A stretch of 63,705 nt of DNA, taken from Bacillus sp. AFS029637. Its GTDB lineage: Bacteria > Bacillota > Bacilli > Bacillales > Bacillaceae_G. The translations under genes and the position numbers were made by a program. This document shows positions 56,302-63,705 of the stretch, one piece after another. Under the pieces are notes generated by a model. That model searched no databases, was not told the origin of the DNA, and saw nothing but the letters and a program-made list of their open reading frames with translations. Where the stretch lies: the NCBI RefSeq assembly GCF_002584985.1, contig NZ_NUPZ01000033.1, forward strand, positions 1 through 63,705. Direction: 5' to 3'. Every line of letters begins with the position of its first letter. Position 1 is the first letter of the stretch.

Positions 56302-57357
56302 TCATAATAAATAAAAACCAATTCCCATAATGACGTATGCCGCTAATAAAGTGCCTCCTTCAAACCAGTTTGTATCTCCATCATTCGAAATCGCAATCGT
56401 TAAGAAAACAGCTGTAATCATAGAAACAAGTTCTGGTATCGTAAATACTAAAGGCATCTTTTGTACAAAAAACATAGACAGAAGTACTAATACAGGAGCA
56501 ACAAACATCGCAATCTGTAAAGTCGAACCTACTGCGATTTCAACTGCAATATTTACTTTATTTTTATAAGCCATAAGAATTGCAGAAGCGTGTTCTGCTG
56601 CATTCCCAACAATTGCGACGATAATAACCCCTATAAATAACTCTGACCAGCCAAACGACTTTGCAACCGTCTCAAATGTATGCACAAGCGCCTCTGACAC
56701 ATAAGCTACCGCAATTGTCGCTATAGCTAAAATGAGTAGTGCTTTTCCTTTCGACCACTCAGGCTCTTCCTCATGAGCTACTTCATCACTCTTATGTTGA
56801 TATACACCACGGTGCGTAACTAACTTAAATAGCAATGCAGCAAGGTACATAATAATCATAATAATAGAAACTCCTATACTTAATTGATACGTCTTTCCAG
56901 CATCCATCTTCATCGCAAAAATCTCCGGAATAACAAAAGCTACGACAACGGCAAATATTAATAAAGCTGAATTATGCCTTGCATCATACACATTAAAACT
57001 TTGTCTTTTATATTTAAGACCTCCTACAAAGAAGGATAGCCCTCCTACTAGTAATAAATTTCCAAGTACAGAACCTGTTAAAGAGGCTAAAACAACTTCA
57101 ATTAATCCTGCCTGAAGTGCAAAAATTGAAATAATCAATTCAACAGCATTACCGAAAGTAGCATTTAATAATCCGCCTATTCTAGGCCCAGAAACAATTG
57201 CCAAACTTTCTGTTGCTCTCCCCATAAAACCGGCTAATGCGATAATAGTAATACAATACACAGCGAACATAATCGTTTGGGGCCAATGAAGTGTTTTCCC
57301 AAGTACAGAGAGTGGTACACCTATAAGCGCTACTATCAGAAATATTTTATTAAACAT
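56302..57357 (-). CDS. yfkE: Calcium/proton exchanger (CAX, YfkE/ChaA type)
   Basis: This 351-residue antiporter has 11 predicted helices and the two CaCA repeat motifs GNAVELIISIFAL (about residue 65) and GNAAEHASAILMA (about 255). The family exports Ca2+ in exchange for H+. ATG 57357 (MFNKIFLI) follows GGAAGG and gives exactly the B. subtilis YfkE length; the starts at 57366 and 57396 are less likely. Confidence 0.9.
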   Translation of the reverse strand: MFNKIFLIVALIGVPLSVLGKTLHWPQTIMFAVYCITIIALAGFMGRATESLAIVSGPRIGGLLNATFGNAVELIISIFALQAGLIEVVLASLTGSVLGNLLLVGGLSFFVGGLKYKRQSFNVYDARHNSALLIFAVVVAFVIPEIFAMKMDAGKTYQLSIGVSIIMIIMYLAALLFKLVTHRGVYQHKSDEVAHEEEPEWSKGKALLILAIATIAVAYVSEALVHTFETVAKSFGWSELFIGVIIVAIVGNAAEHASAILMAYKNKVNIAVEIAVGSTLQIAMFVAPVLVLLSMFFVQKMPLVFTIPELVSMITAVFLTIAISNDGDTNWFEGGTLLAAYVIMGIGFYLL

Positions 57358-57536
57358 GTTTTTCATCCTTCCATCGTATGTATTTCTCCTCATCATTAAT
57401 ATTATTCTTCTCCTAACTTGTCCGATTTCATCACAATTACGTTTAAAAAATCGGATTGAAGAAAACAGTATGAAAGATATTTAAATTTTCTTGTTTGAAC
57501 AGGCAGAATTATAAATTTTGAAAAGAGGTTAAAATT

Positions 57537-57953
57537 ATGCACTTAAAAGAAAAAATCGCAACTATTATTCAAGGTCAACGCACTGGTGTATTATCTACAG
57601 TACGAAATGATAAACCTCATAGCGCATTTATGATGTTTTTCCATGAAGATTTTGTACTGTATGTTGCAACAGATCGACAATCAAAAAAGATAACAGATAT
57701 TGAAAACAATCCAAATGTACATGTACTACTTGGGCGTGAAGGAAAAAAATTAGATGAAGATTATATTGAAGTTGAAGGCTTAGCCTCCATCGAGGAAGAC
57801 TCCACATTAAAAAACAAGTTTTGGAATAATAGCTTAAAGCGTTGGTTACTCGGTCCTGAAGACCCTAATTATGTACTAATTAAAATCAATCCCGACACAA
57901 TTTATTACATCGATGGTGCTGGTACGACGGAGCCCGAGTTTTTACGACTATAA
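57537..57953 (+). CDS. Pyridoxamine 5'-phosphate oxidase family / general stress protein 26-like
   Basis: This 138-residue split-barrel flavin-binding protein (QGQRTGVLSTVRNDKPHSAFM and a KWL... SLKRWLLGPEDPN end) resembles B. subtilis YdaG (general stress protein 26). It may bind FMN or coenzyme F420-like cofactors; the substrate is unknown. AGAGG stands upstream of ATG 57537; a terminator follows. Confidence 0.85.
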   Translation: MHLKEKIATIIQGQRTGVLSTVRNDKPHSAFMMFFHEDFVLYVATDRQSKKITDIENNPNVHVLLGREGKKLDEDYIEVEGLASIEEDSTLKNKFWNNSLKRWLLGPEDPNYVLIKINPDTIYYIDGAGTTEPEFLRL

Positions 57954-57956
57954 AAT

Positions 57957-57989
57957 AAAAACAAGCCCCCTTAGGTGGGCTTGTTTTGT
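57957..57989 (+). terminator. Terminator after the general stress gene
   Basis: AACAAGCCC and GGGCTTGTT around a short loop with T-run. Confidence 0.85.
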
Positions 57990-58108
57990 CGAAAAGTTCT
58001 TCTGAAAAAAAACAATAAAATAGGTGGAACTTTCTAAAGATTCTGTTATATAATAGCAGTAACTTAAATAAACTGTATTAAAACAGATTGAGAGGGGAAA
58101 TAAAATTG

Positions 58109-58255
58109 ATGAAAAGAGAAGAACGAAAAAACATGATTGAGTTTATCGAAAAGAAAAAAGGGATTGAACGTGACGAATTGTTATTTATGACGGATGATGA
58201 AGTAGAACATATTTATAATGTAACGTACTTTTTATATGAGGAAATTGCAGAGTAG
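58109..58255 (+). CDS. BH0509 family small protein
   Basis: This 48-residue charged protein with ERKNMIEFIEKKKG and DDEVEHIYNVTYF matches the BH0509 family as I recall it (function unknown). AGAGGGG is 11 bases before ATG 58109; the TTG at 58106, directly before it, is an alternative start. A strong terminator follows. Confidence 0.72.
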   Translation: MKREERKNMIEFIEKKKGIERDELLFMTDDEVEHIYNVTYFLYEEIAE

Positions 58256-58257
58256 TA

Positions 58258-58299
58258 TAATAATCCCCACCTTATTAAAAAAATAAGGTGGGGATTATT
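58258..58299 (+). terminator. Terminator after the BH0509 gene
   Basis: ATAATCCCCACCTTAT pairs with ATAAGGTGGGGATTAT (16) around an A-rich loop, then a T-run. Confidence 0.9.
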
Positions 58300-58361
58300 T
58301 CGTTACTAATACATAAGAATGGTTTTCATGTATGATAATGTAAGATTGGAGGAAATTTACT

Positions 58362-58790
58362 ATGAATTCTTGGCTCTTATTCGCACTATTATCAGCAATT
58401 ACTGCTGCCCTTGTATCTATTTTTGGAAAGATTGGTTTAGATGGAATCGATGCCAATGTCGCGACGACGGTTCGTTCTATTATTATGGCCTTATTTATGG
58501 TCGGCGTTATTATTATACAAGGTAAATTTCAAAATATCGGCGATGTTCTCTTAAATAAAAAAGCACTGCTATTTATCACATTAAGTGGGGTTGCAGGTGC
58601 TTCGTCATGGTTATTTTATTTTCTCGCCTTAAAAACAGGAAAGGTTTCTCAAGTAGCTCCTGTCGATAAATTAAGTGTAGTGTTTTCTATTATTCTCGCG
58701 ATGGTTATACTCGGTGAAAAGTTAAACTTTATGACCGGTATTGGTGTAATCTTCATTACAGCCGGTGTACTATTTATTGCTTTCAGCTAA
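58362..58790 (+). CDS. EamA family half-size transporter
   Basis: This 142-residue protein is one EamA repeat (five helices) and so half the size of a normal DMT permease; it may act as a dimer. The typical signature LSGVAGASSWLFYFLALKTG and the closing VVFSIILAMVILGEKL are visible. GGAGG lies about 10 bases before ATG 58362. The substrate is unknown. Confidence 0.85.
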   Translation: MNSWLLFALLSAITAALVSIFGKIGLDGIDANVATTVRSIIMALFMVGVIIIQGKFQNIGDVLLNKKALLFITLSGVAGASSWLFYFLALKTGKVSQVAPVDKLSVVFSIILAMVILGEKLNFMTGIGVIFITAGVLFIAFS

Positions 58791-58812
58791 AAAACCGCTA
58801 TTAGCGGTTTTT
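58789..58812. terminator. Terminator between the EamA and DedA genes
   Basis: AAAAAACCGCTA/TAGCGGTTTTT, a perfect short stem with T- and A-runs. Confidence 0.88.
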
Positions 58813-59394
58813 CTTTTTCTTTATGTAAAACCATACAATACATGTAACAACTGCTGAAATGATTAAAATCCATATTCCATAATGATGTAAACTATACTCA
58901 ACGAAACGCCACTTCTCTCCAAGCTTCCAACCAAGTCCGATAAAAACACTTATCCAAATGAGTGCACCACCGTAAGCATACAAACAAAAACGCCAAAGTG
59001 TTAAATTCGAAACCCCAGCAAAATATGCTGTTAAATGACGGACTCCTGGTATAAAATAACCAATCATTAAAAGAAATGGGCCGTATTTTTCAAATAAAAC
59101 ATGTGTTTTTTCAATGTGATGTTCTTTAATTCTAATTTTTGGGCCGTATTTTTTTAAAACAGGAAGGCCCAGTTTTAAACCTAGTATGTAGCTTAATGTA
59201 ATCCCTAACATTGCACCAGCCATCCCACTTAAAAAAGCAGCGGTTCCTGACATAACTCCTTTTGAAACATTATAACCAACAAAGGTCAATAAAAATTCGT
59301 CTGGTATCGGTAATCCGACAATCCCACCAGCCAAAGCTATAATAATTCCAAAATACCCATAATGTGCGATTAGCTCGCCAATATGTTGTTCCAT
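58801..59394 (-). CDS. DedA family membrane protein
   Basis: This 197-residue protein with the DedA/SNARE-associated core (GIIIALAGGIVGLPIPDEFLLTFVGY... and a later RHLTAYFAGVSNL segment) has about four to five helices. DedA proteins include undecaprenyl-phosphate and lipid flippases; the exact role here is unknown. The gene lies next to a long gap with a dispersed repeat. Confidence 0.85.
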   Translation of the reverse strand: MEQHIGELIAHYGYFGIIIALAGGIVGLPIPDEFLLTFVGYNVSKGVMSGTAAFLSGMAGAMLGITLSYILGLKLGLPVLKKYGPKIRIKEHHIEKTHVLFEKYGPFLLMIGYFIPGVRHLTAYFAGVSNLTLWRFCLYAYGGALIWISVFIGLGWKLGEKWRFVEYSLHHYGIWILIISAVVTCIVWFYIKKKKNR

Positions 59395-59523
59395 TCGGAA
59401 GACACATCCTATGCACGATCGTTATTCCACATTGTGCCCTTTCTATCTTTAAGACAAACATGGTATACATATTCACTATACATTGTTTTTATAATCAACT
59501 CTACTTCTATTCACCCCTTTAGG

Positions 59524-59630
59524 TAAGGTAAAGTAAAACTTTAAACAGTGGGAGTTTTCTTCATCCCAAACGGATTATTCTCCCGCACCAATCAAGCTTT
59601 TACGGACAGCCCAATTCCCACTTTACTTCC
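59524..59630. repeat. Probable bcr-type dispersed repeat of the B. cereus group
   Basis: The stretch has GTAAAG and GTGGGA near its left end, complementary to TCCCAC and CTTTAC at its right end (59616-59626); inside are GGGA/TCCC hairpins. It resembles the short imperfect-palindromic bcr repeats scattered in B. cereus group genomes, but this is from memory and needs a genome-wide search. Confidence 0.45.
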
Positions 59631-59775
59631 TTGTATTCATCCAATTTTGAGATGAGATTCTTAAGACCCGCAAACAGCAGGATTAAAAAATAAAAATTCA
59701 TATGCTTGTTTTTTTGTTACAATAAAGGAAAGTTACTTTTCGCAACGGTTTAACTCTCAGGAAAAATGATATACC

Positions 59776-59804
59776 TAGCAAAAACATAGTTTGGTCTATA
59801 TAAT
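59776..59804 (+). promoter_or_regulatory. Promoter candidate of the 920-residue protein
   Basis: A perfect TATAAT (59799-59804) is preceded after 17 bases by TAGCAA (59776-59781), a poor -35. Predicted start near 59811, with a 5' leader of about 70 bases. Confidence 0.5.
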
Positions 59805-59880
59805 GCAACTTCTACCTATAAAAAACATGCGCCCTTTAACATACAACATCATTTTTCTAAATTATACAGGGGGAACGAAC

Positions 59881-62643
59881 ATGACCATTGAAAATCAATT
59901 TATCCAAAAGGTTTACTATAAAACATTTTTAACTGAAGAAACTTCTACTCCAGTATCGGAAGTACTCGGTGAAGCATATATAAATGAATCCCAAAATGAA
60001 TTCTCAAACATTTCTAATGTCCGCTTTGCTCAAGGTGAACTTTATTACCAAAATAAAGACTTTGAAGCAGCTATATTTAAATGGGACAAAGTAAATAACG
60101 ACCTGGCACTTTGGGCAACCAAAAATATTGCAGACGCTTATTTTGAACTAGGCTTCTTACCAAAAGCAGAAGAAATTTATCAAGCTATTCAAACAGAAGA
60201 TACAACTCTTACGATGGAAGTTTCCCTACAACTCCTTTCTCTTTACATCGAACAAGATCGTTTAGGACTAGCATTTAAAACCATTAGTGAAGCTGTTGCA
60301 TTTCAACCTGACTATCCAAATATTACTGCCATCGCTCGCTCTTTCTATGAAAAACAAGAAGATTGGAATAATGCTATAGAACTTGCTGTTCAAGAAGGAA
60401 TTCGAACAAACTCATTACACTGGTTCGATACTTTAATCAATTATGTGAATCAAGGATTTACGAAACAAATTAAACCAGAATATTTCTATGAGTCTTTAAA
60501 AGCTTTATATGCCATTGATCAAGTACAATTTAAAGAACTTGTTATTGCTCTTTGGAATAGCTATCAAGATGACACGTTGTATTTACCATGGATTCAAACG
60601 ATAAATCACTTATTCTTACATATTGAAACAGATAATAATGATGATTGGTCTGAAATCTCTTCTCGCTACCAAGAGACTTACTTTGCATTAATTACTGGTG
60701 AGCATTTTATGCATGAATTGCAAGGACTTGTACCAGATCTATTAACAAATTGGTTTAGTTTAATGAAAGCAAAAGATTCTCTAATTGTTTCTGCTGCAGT
60801 GTTAGCATGGAATGAGGTTTCACCTACAACTTTAGAATCACTACTCGTAAAAAGTGCTGGCGCTTTACTTTCTAATTCATCAACTGAAGCAAATGTAAAC
60901 GTGGAAACTGTTTCTCATTTATTCGAAACAATTGCTGTGTGGGCCGAGAAAAATGATGTGGATTTAAGCCATCAATTTACACTACTCGTCCATGAGCTAT
61001 GCGATTTAAATGTTACACAATTACTAATAGCAGGCACTAGTGATTATGATAAAGCGTCATTCGTCAATTCCATATTAGGAGAGAATATCTTAACTGAGAC
61101 TTTAACAACTCCTGTTTTATTTAAAGACGATAGCCAAACTGAAATAACAGAATTCAATGAGTTAGATGTACGAAATATACCGAACTTTGATGAATTCCAT
61201 CAAATAATGGCTACATCTTCCCAGTTAGAACTTGAGAAAAAATGTATAGAAGTTAAGCTACCAAGTAGATTTTTAAGAAAAAATAAGTTTGCATTTCTTG
61301 TTACACCATCTATTCAGGGACAATTGGATAAAAATAGCCCCTATTTTGAATACTTACAAGCAGCAGACAGCCTCCTTTACGTATTAAATTCCGCTTCCCC
61401 ATTACATGGTGAAGAACTTGATACATTACTTTATTTACGTGAACAGGTGCCAAACTTAAAAATTCATTTCGTATTACACACAAATAATGCGACTACTAAT
61501 GAAAAACTAATTAGTAAACTTAAAGTTCATTTCCCAAATGCACAATTTTTCCCATACTCTCCTTCACAAGAGAGTAGCCAGCAACTTGGGGATGTAACAG
61601 AGTCCGTTCTCTCTAATCTCGCAGAACGCAACATGGAGCAAGAACGTATAGAAAAACTAATATGGTTTACTCAAAAAACAATCGCATACCTTGTGAATGA
61701 GCGTGTGGAATTAGAAAATACATTAGTAAAATCAGTGCGCTGGAATAAACATATCTCAGTAAAACTTAATGGATTTATTAACAATCTTACTGCTCTTGAA
61801 AAAGACAAAATTCGTTCGATTACAGACTCTTATCTATTAACGAAAGAAGAAATTACACGAGATATACATTCTCAAATCCCTGAATTATTACAGAGTTGCT
61901 CTGACCTTGTTCAAGAAGATAGTGATTTTAAGTTAGTTCATGAAGAATTAAATACTGCAATGAACGAACGAATTCAAAAACATGTGCAACAAGTGCTTCT
62001 TCCTAAATTTACTGGGTCTATTCAAGAGTGGATTGAAACAGCTCATAATGAATTTATTCAAGCACAAGCTTATTTAGATGAAATGAGCGAAACTTTCAAT
62101 AAACTCTATAAAGAAGAACGTATGAAACTTCCTTGTGATTTCAAATTGTTAGATGATTGGAATCGAGATGTTGTACGAATGACGAATCGAATTACAGTAA
62201 CAAACATCAATATTTTATTACGCTTTACACCGACACAATTTTTCTTAAAGAGTGCCGGAAAACTATTTGGTAATATGCAGAAAAACCAATCTATGCTCGC
62301 AAACAAATATAAACAATATATTGAAACAGAAGACTATACAGAAATTGCTCAAGCAATCTCAAAACAATTCTTCCTTCAATTTGAAGTATTTGAAGGGGCA
62401 TTAGAACGCGATATCATGATGTTCTTTAAAGATCCACTTAGTATATTGAAACAAAATGTAGAAACAGCTCAACTTGAGATTCAGGAAGACGAACAAACAT
62501 TGGCAACGCTGAGAAGTAATCCAGAAACGTATCATGATCCTTTAGCGTTATTCAAACTACAATTGCTACAACATAAATTCATTTTAAGTACTACGAAGAA
62601 ACAGGAAGACATCTTTGTATCTAATGAATCTCCTACTGTTTAA
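59881..62643 (+). CDS. TPR protein with a degenerate dynamin-like GTPase domain
   Basis: This 920-residue protein has an N-terminal TPR-like helical part (about 45-180), a linker, a GTPase-like region near residues 360-560 and a long helical C-terminal part with coiled segments. The P-loop position reads AGTSDYDKASFVNSILGE, so the canonical GxxxxGK(S/T) has lost the second glycine and the S/T. The flanking FVNSILGE resembles dynamin-like GTPases. ATG 59881 follows GGGGGAAC. No partner gene is adjacent. Membrane-remodelling or scaffold roles are only suggested by the family. Confidence 0.75.
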   Translation: MTIENQFIQKVYYKTFLTEETSTPVSEVLGEAYINESQNEFSNISNVRFAQGELYYQNKDFEAAIFKWDKVNNDLALWATKNIADAYFELGFLPKAEEIYQAIQTEDTTLTMEVSLQLLSLYIEQDRLGLAFKTISEAVAFQPDYPNITAIARSFYEKQEDWNNAIELAVQEGIRTNSLHWFDTLINYVNQGFTKQIKPEYFYESLKALYAIDQVQFKELVIALWNSYQDDTLYLPWIQTINHLFLHIETDNNDDWSEISSRYQETYFALITGEHFMHELQGLVPDLLTNWFSLMKAKDSLIVSAAVLAWNEVSPTTLESLLVKSAGALLSNSSTEANVNVETVSHLFETIAVWAEKNDVDLSHQFTLLVHELCDLNVTQLLIAGTSDYDKASFVNSILGENILTETLTTPVLFKDDSQTEITEFNELDVRNIPNFDEFHQIMATSSQLELEKKCIEVKLPSRFLRKNKFAFLVTPSIQGQLDKNSPYFEYLQAADSLLYVLNSASPLHGEELDTLLYLREQVPNLKIHFVLHTNNATTNEKLISKLKVHFPNAQFFPYSPSQESSQQLGDVTESVLSNLAERNMEQERIEKLIWFTQKTIAYLVNERVELENTLVKSVRWNKHISVKLNGFINNLTALEKDKIRSITDSYLLTKEEITRDIHSQIPELLQSCSDLVQEDSDFKLVHEELNTAMNERIQKHVQQVLLPKFTGSIQEWIETAHNEFIQAQAYLDEMSETFNKLYKEERMKLPCDFKLLDDWNRDVVRMTNRITVTNINILLRFTPTQFFLKSAGKLFGNMQKNQSMLANKYKQYIETEDYTEIAQAISKQFFLQFEVFEGALERDIMMFFKDPLSILKQNVETAQLEIQEDEQTLATLRSNPETYHDPLALFKLQLLQHKFILSTTKKQEDIFVSNESPTV

Positions 62644-62682
62644 CAAAAAAACCAAGCAAACTACAATTTGCTTGGTTTTTTT
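62644..62682. terminator. Terminator between the TPR/GTPase gene and sipase
   Basis: AAACCAAGCAAA and TTTGCTTGGTTT around a short loop with T8 and A7 runs on the two strands. Confidence 0.9.
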
Positions 62683-63215
62683 TAATTCATCATTTTCATA
62701 TGTTCAAATGGATAATAAATCGCGGCTAACTTCCCTAATACATCTTCTCTATTAATAAGCCCTAAACCATTTCTGCTATCTTTACTTATTAAACGATTAT
62801 CTCCCATAACAAAAATCTTATTTTTAGGAACTGTAATCGGTCCAAAGTCCTCTGTTAAATTCATAAGTTTTTTTTCAGCTTGTTTTTTATTACTATACAA
62901 ATACTCTTCATCTTTCACTTCATAATTCACATATAATTGATCATTTCTCATCTCAATTACATCTCCCGGCAATCCAATTACTCTTTTTACATAAAAATTA
63001 TCTGTCTTCACAACAATAATGTCTTCTCTTTCATAGCTTTCAAAGTGTTTAGCCAACTTATTAACAATCACCTTATCACCATTTTGTAACGTTGGCCTCA
63101 TAGATGCTCCTTTTACAGTTGTAGGAAAAAACACGAAAATTTTCGCCAAAAACACCAATAAACATGCAATCACAATTGTTCCAAAGAATTCACGCAAACG
63201 TTTTTTCTTTTGCAT
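62682..63215 (-). CDS. Signal peptidase I
   Basis: This 177-residue membrane-bound protease has one N-terminal helix (about 12-30), the catalytic serine in KGASMRPTL (Ser38) and lysine in YVKRVIGLPGD (Lys77), and the GDNR box in MGDNRLISKDSR. It removes signal peptides from secreted proteins. Bacillus has several paralogues (Sip proteins), so no specific gene letter is given. Confidence 0.94.
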   Translation of the reverse strand: MQKKKRLREFFGTIVIACLLVFLAKIFVFFPTTVKGASMRPTLQNGDKVIVNKLAKHFESYEREDIIVVKTDNFYVKRVIGLPGDVIEMRNDQLYVNYEVKDEEYLYSNKKQAEKKLMNLTEDFGPITVPKNKIFVMGDNRLISKDSRNGLGLINREDVLGKLAAIYYPFEHMKMMN

Positions 63216-63400
63216 TATTCCACCATCTCATCATCTTTTTACTTTTATTATAAATAATTCAACCGATAAATTTCTATAAAATTCTGAATTATATAATCAC
63301 AATATTACAAACTTAAAATAATAATATTCAAAAATGTATTATTCTGATATACTATAGCTTGCATTTATTCTATTTTTATGTACCTAGGAGGACTTTTTCT

Positions 63401-63685
63401 ATGAAAGTTATGCTTAAAAATGAAAATACCGGCCAAATTAAACAAGCAAAAATTGGTTTTAGTTGGACTGTATTTTTCTTTGGTTTTTTCCCTGCTATAT
63501 TCCGCGGAGACTGGAAATGGTTTCTAATTATTTTAGTCGCTGGCATGTTTACATTCGGATTCTCTAACCTAGTGTTCTGCTTCATTTACAACAAACTATA
63601 TATCAATGATTTATTAGCTAAAGGTTATAAAGCAGCTGATGAGTATAGCCTTTCTGCTCTACAACAAAAAAATATAGTAGCATAG
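63401..63685 (+). CDS. Small membrane protein (DUF2628-like)
   Basis: This 94-residue protein has two membrane segments (FSWTVFFFGFFPAIF and FLIILVAGMFTFGFSNLVFCFI) and a short soluble tail. It resembles small DUF2628/HrgC-like proteins, but I am not sure. AGGAGG lies about eleven bases before ATG 63401. It ends close to the right edge of the window. Confidence 0.68.
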   Translation: MKVMLKNENTGQIKQAKIGFSWTVFFFGFFPAIFRGDWKWFLIILVAGMFTFGFSNLVFCFIYNKLYINDLLAKGYKAADEYSLSALQQKNIVA

Positions 63686-63705
63686 TAAAAAAAAAGATAC
63701 TCTCA

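Larger units (their letters stand above)
59395..59880. other. Long gap between the DedA gene and the TPR/GTPase gene
   Basis: It holds the dispersed repeat (59524-59630), a promoter candidate for the next gene and otherwise AT-rich sequence. No gene is credible here; the in-frame extension upstream of ATG 59881 is discounted because it would start ahead of the predicted transcription start. Confidence 0.6.

Noticed and set aside
1-63705. CRISPR arrays, prophage genes, insertion sequences, riboswitch classes such as T-box or SAM
   Set aside because: No direct-repeat array, transposase, integrase or phage structural gene was seen, and no T-box antiterminator core (GGTGGNACCGCG) was found.

Overview
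The window is chromosomal DNA of a low-GC Firmicute and fits the Bacillus cereus group (B. cereus, B. anthracis, B. thuringiensis and relatives). The evidence is gene content, strong GGAGG-type ribosome binding sites with frequent TTG and GTG starts, spore-specific genes (sspE, sspK, pdaA, a ytaF-like gene), and gene order. The first 24 kb reproduces, inverted, the B. subtilis block yfhE-yfhF-recX-yfhH-sspK-yfhJ-yfhP-mutY-sspE-ygaB-ygaC-ygaD-hemL2(gsaB)-bcp-perR-ygzB. The segment near 54-57 kb matches yfkAB-yfkD-yfkE. Almost everything is ordinary core genome. I saw no prophage, insertion sequence or CRISPR array.

Layout. Bases 1-62 hold a strong promoter pointing out of the left edge, most likely that of an rRNA operon. 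Then come ygzB, a GNAT acetyltransferase, perR with its own PerR box, bcp, a two-helix K+ channel, and a three-gene ABC-2 exporter operon. Next are hemL2, a stand-alone glutamate synthase large subunit, a FUSC-type exporter with an operator-like repeat over its promoter, an ABC exporter, ntdP (ygaC), ygaB and sspE, mutY, yfhP, yfhJ, sspK, a ypzG-like gene, yfhH, recX and yfhF. An amidohydrolase, a structured RNA leader containing a tRNA-like fold, a GNAT gene and yfhE follow. A compact cluster of six DnaA-box-like sites lies between yfhE and ugtP.

From 26 to 36 kb lie pflBA (anaerobic pyruvate metabolism) and a six-gene operon for sugar-nucleotide and glycan synthesis: two DUF2642-like proteins, two proteins that each carry two GT2 glycosyltransferase halves, a nucleotide-sugar dehydrogenase and an epimerase. 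From 36 to 48 kb are a serine hydrolase, an N-acetylglucosamine/glucose-type PTS IICB with a cre site, glutaminase, ytaF, an HTH-DUF1232 protein and an M20 deacylase. These are followed by a sigma-54 module made of a RocR-like activator divergent from a biotinyl/lipoyl-like protein and a RocE-like permease.

From 48 kb to the end are a TruA paralogue, RlmCD, AlkA, PdaA, class I fumarase, SE1561, YfkAB, YfkD, YfkE, a general-stress flavin-binding protein, a BH0509-type peptide, an EamA half-transporter, a DedA protein, a 920-residue TPR/degenerate-GTPase protein behind a dispersed repeat, signal peptidase I and a small membrane protein.

Points deserving a second look are the tRNA-like leader at 23.3 kb, the DnaA-box cluster at 24.4 kb, the tandem-GT2 operon at 29.6-35.5 kb, the sigma-54 module at 45.8-47.8 kb and the degenerate GTPase at 59.9 kb. 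All functions are read from sequence by eye; no database search was run.
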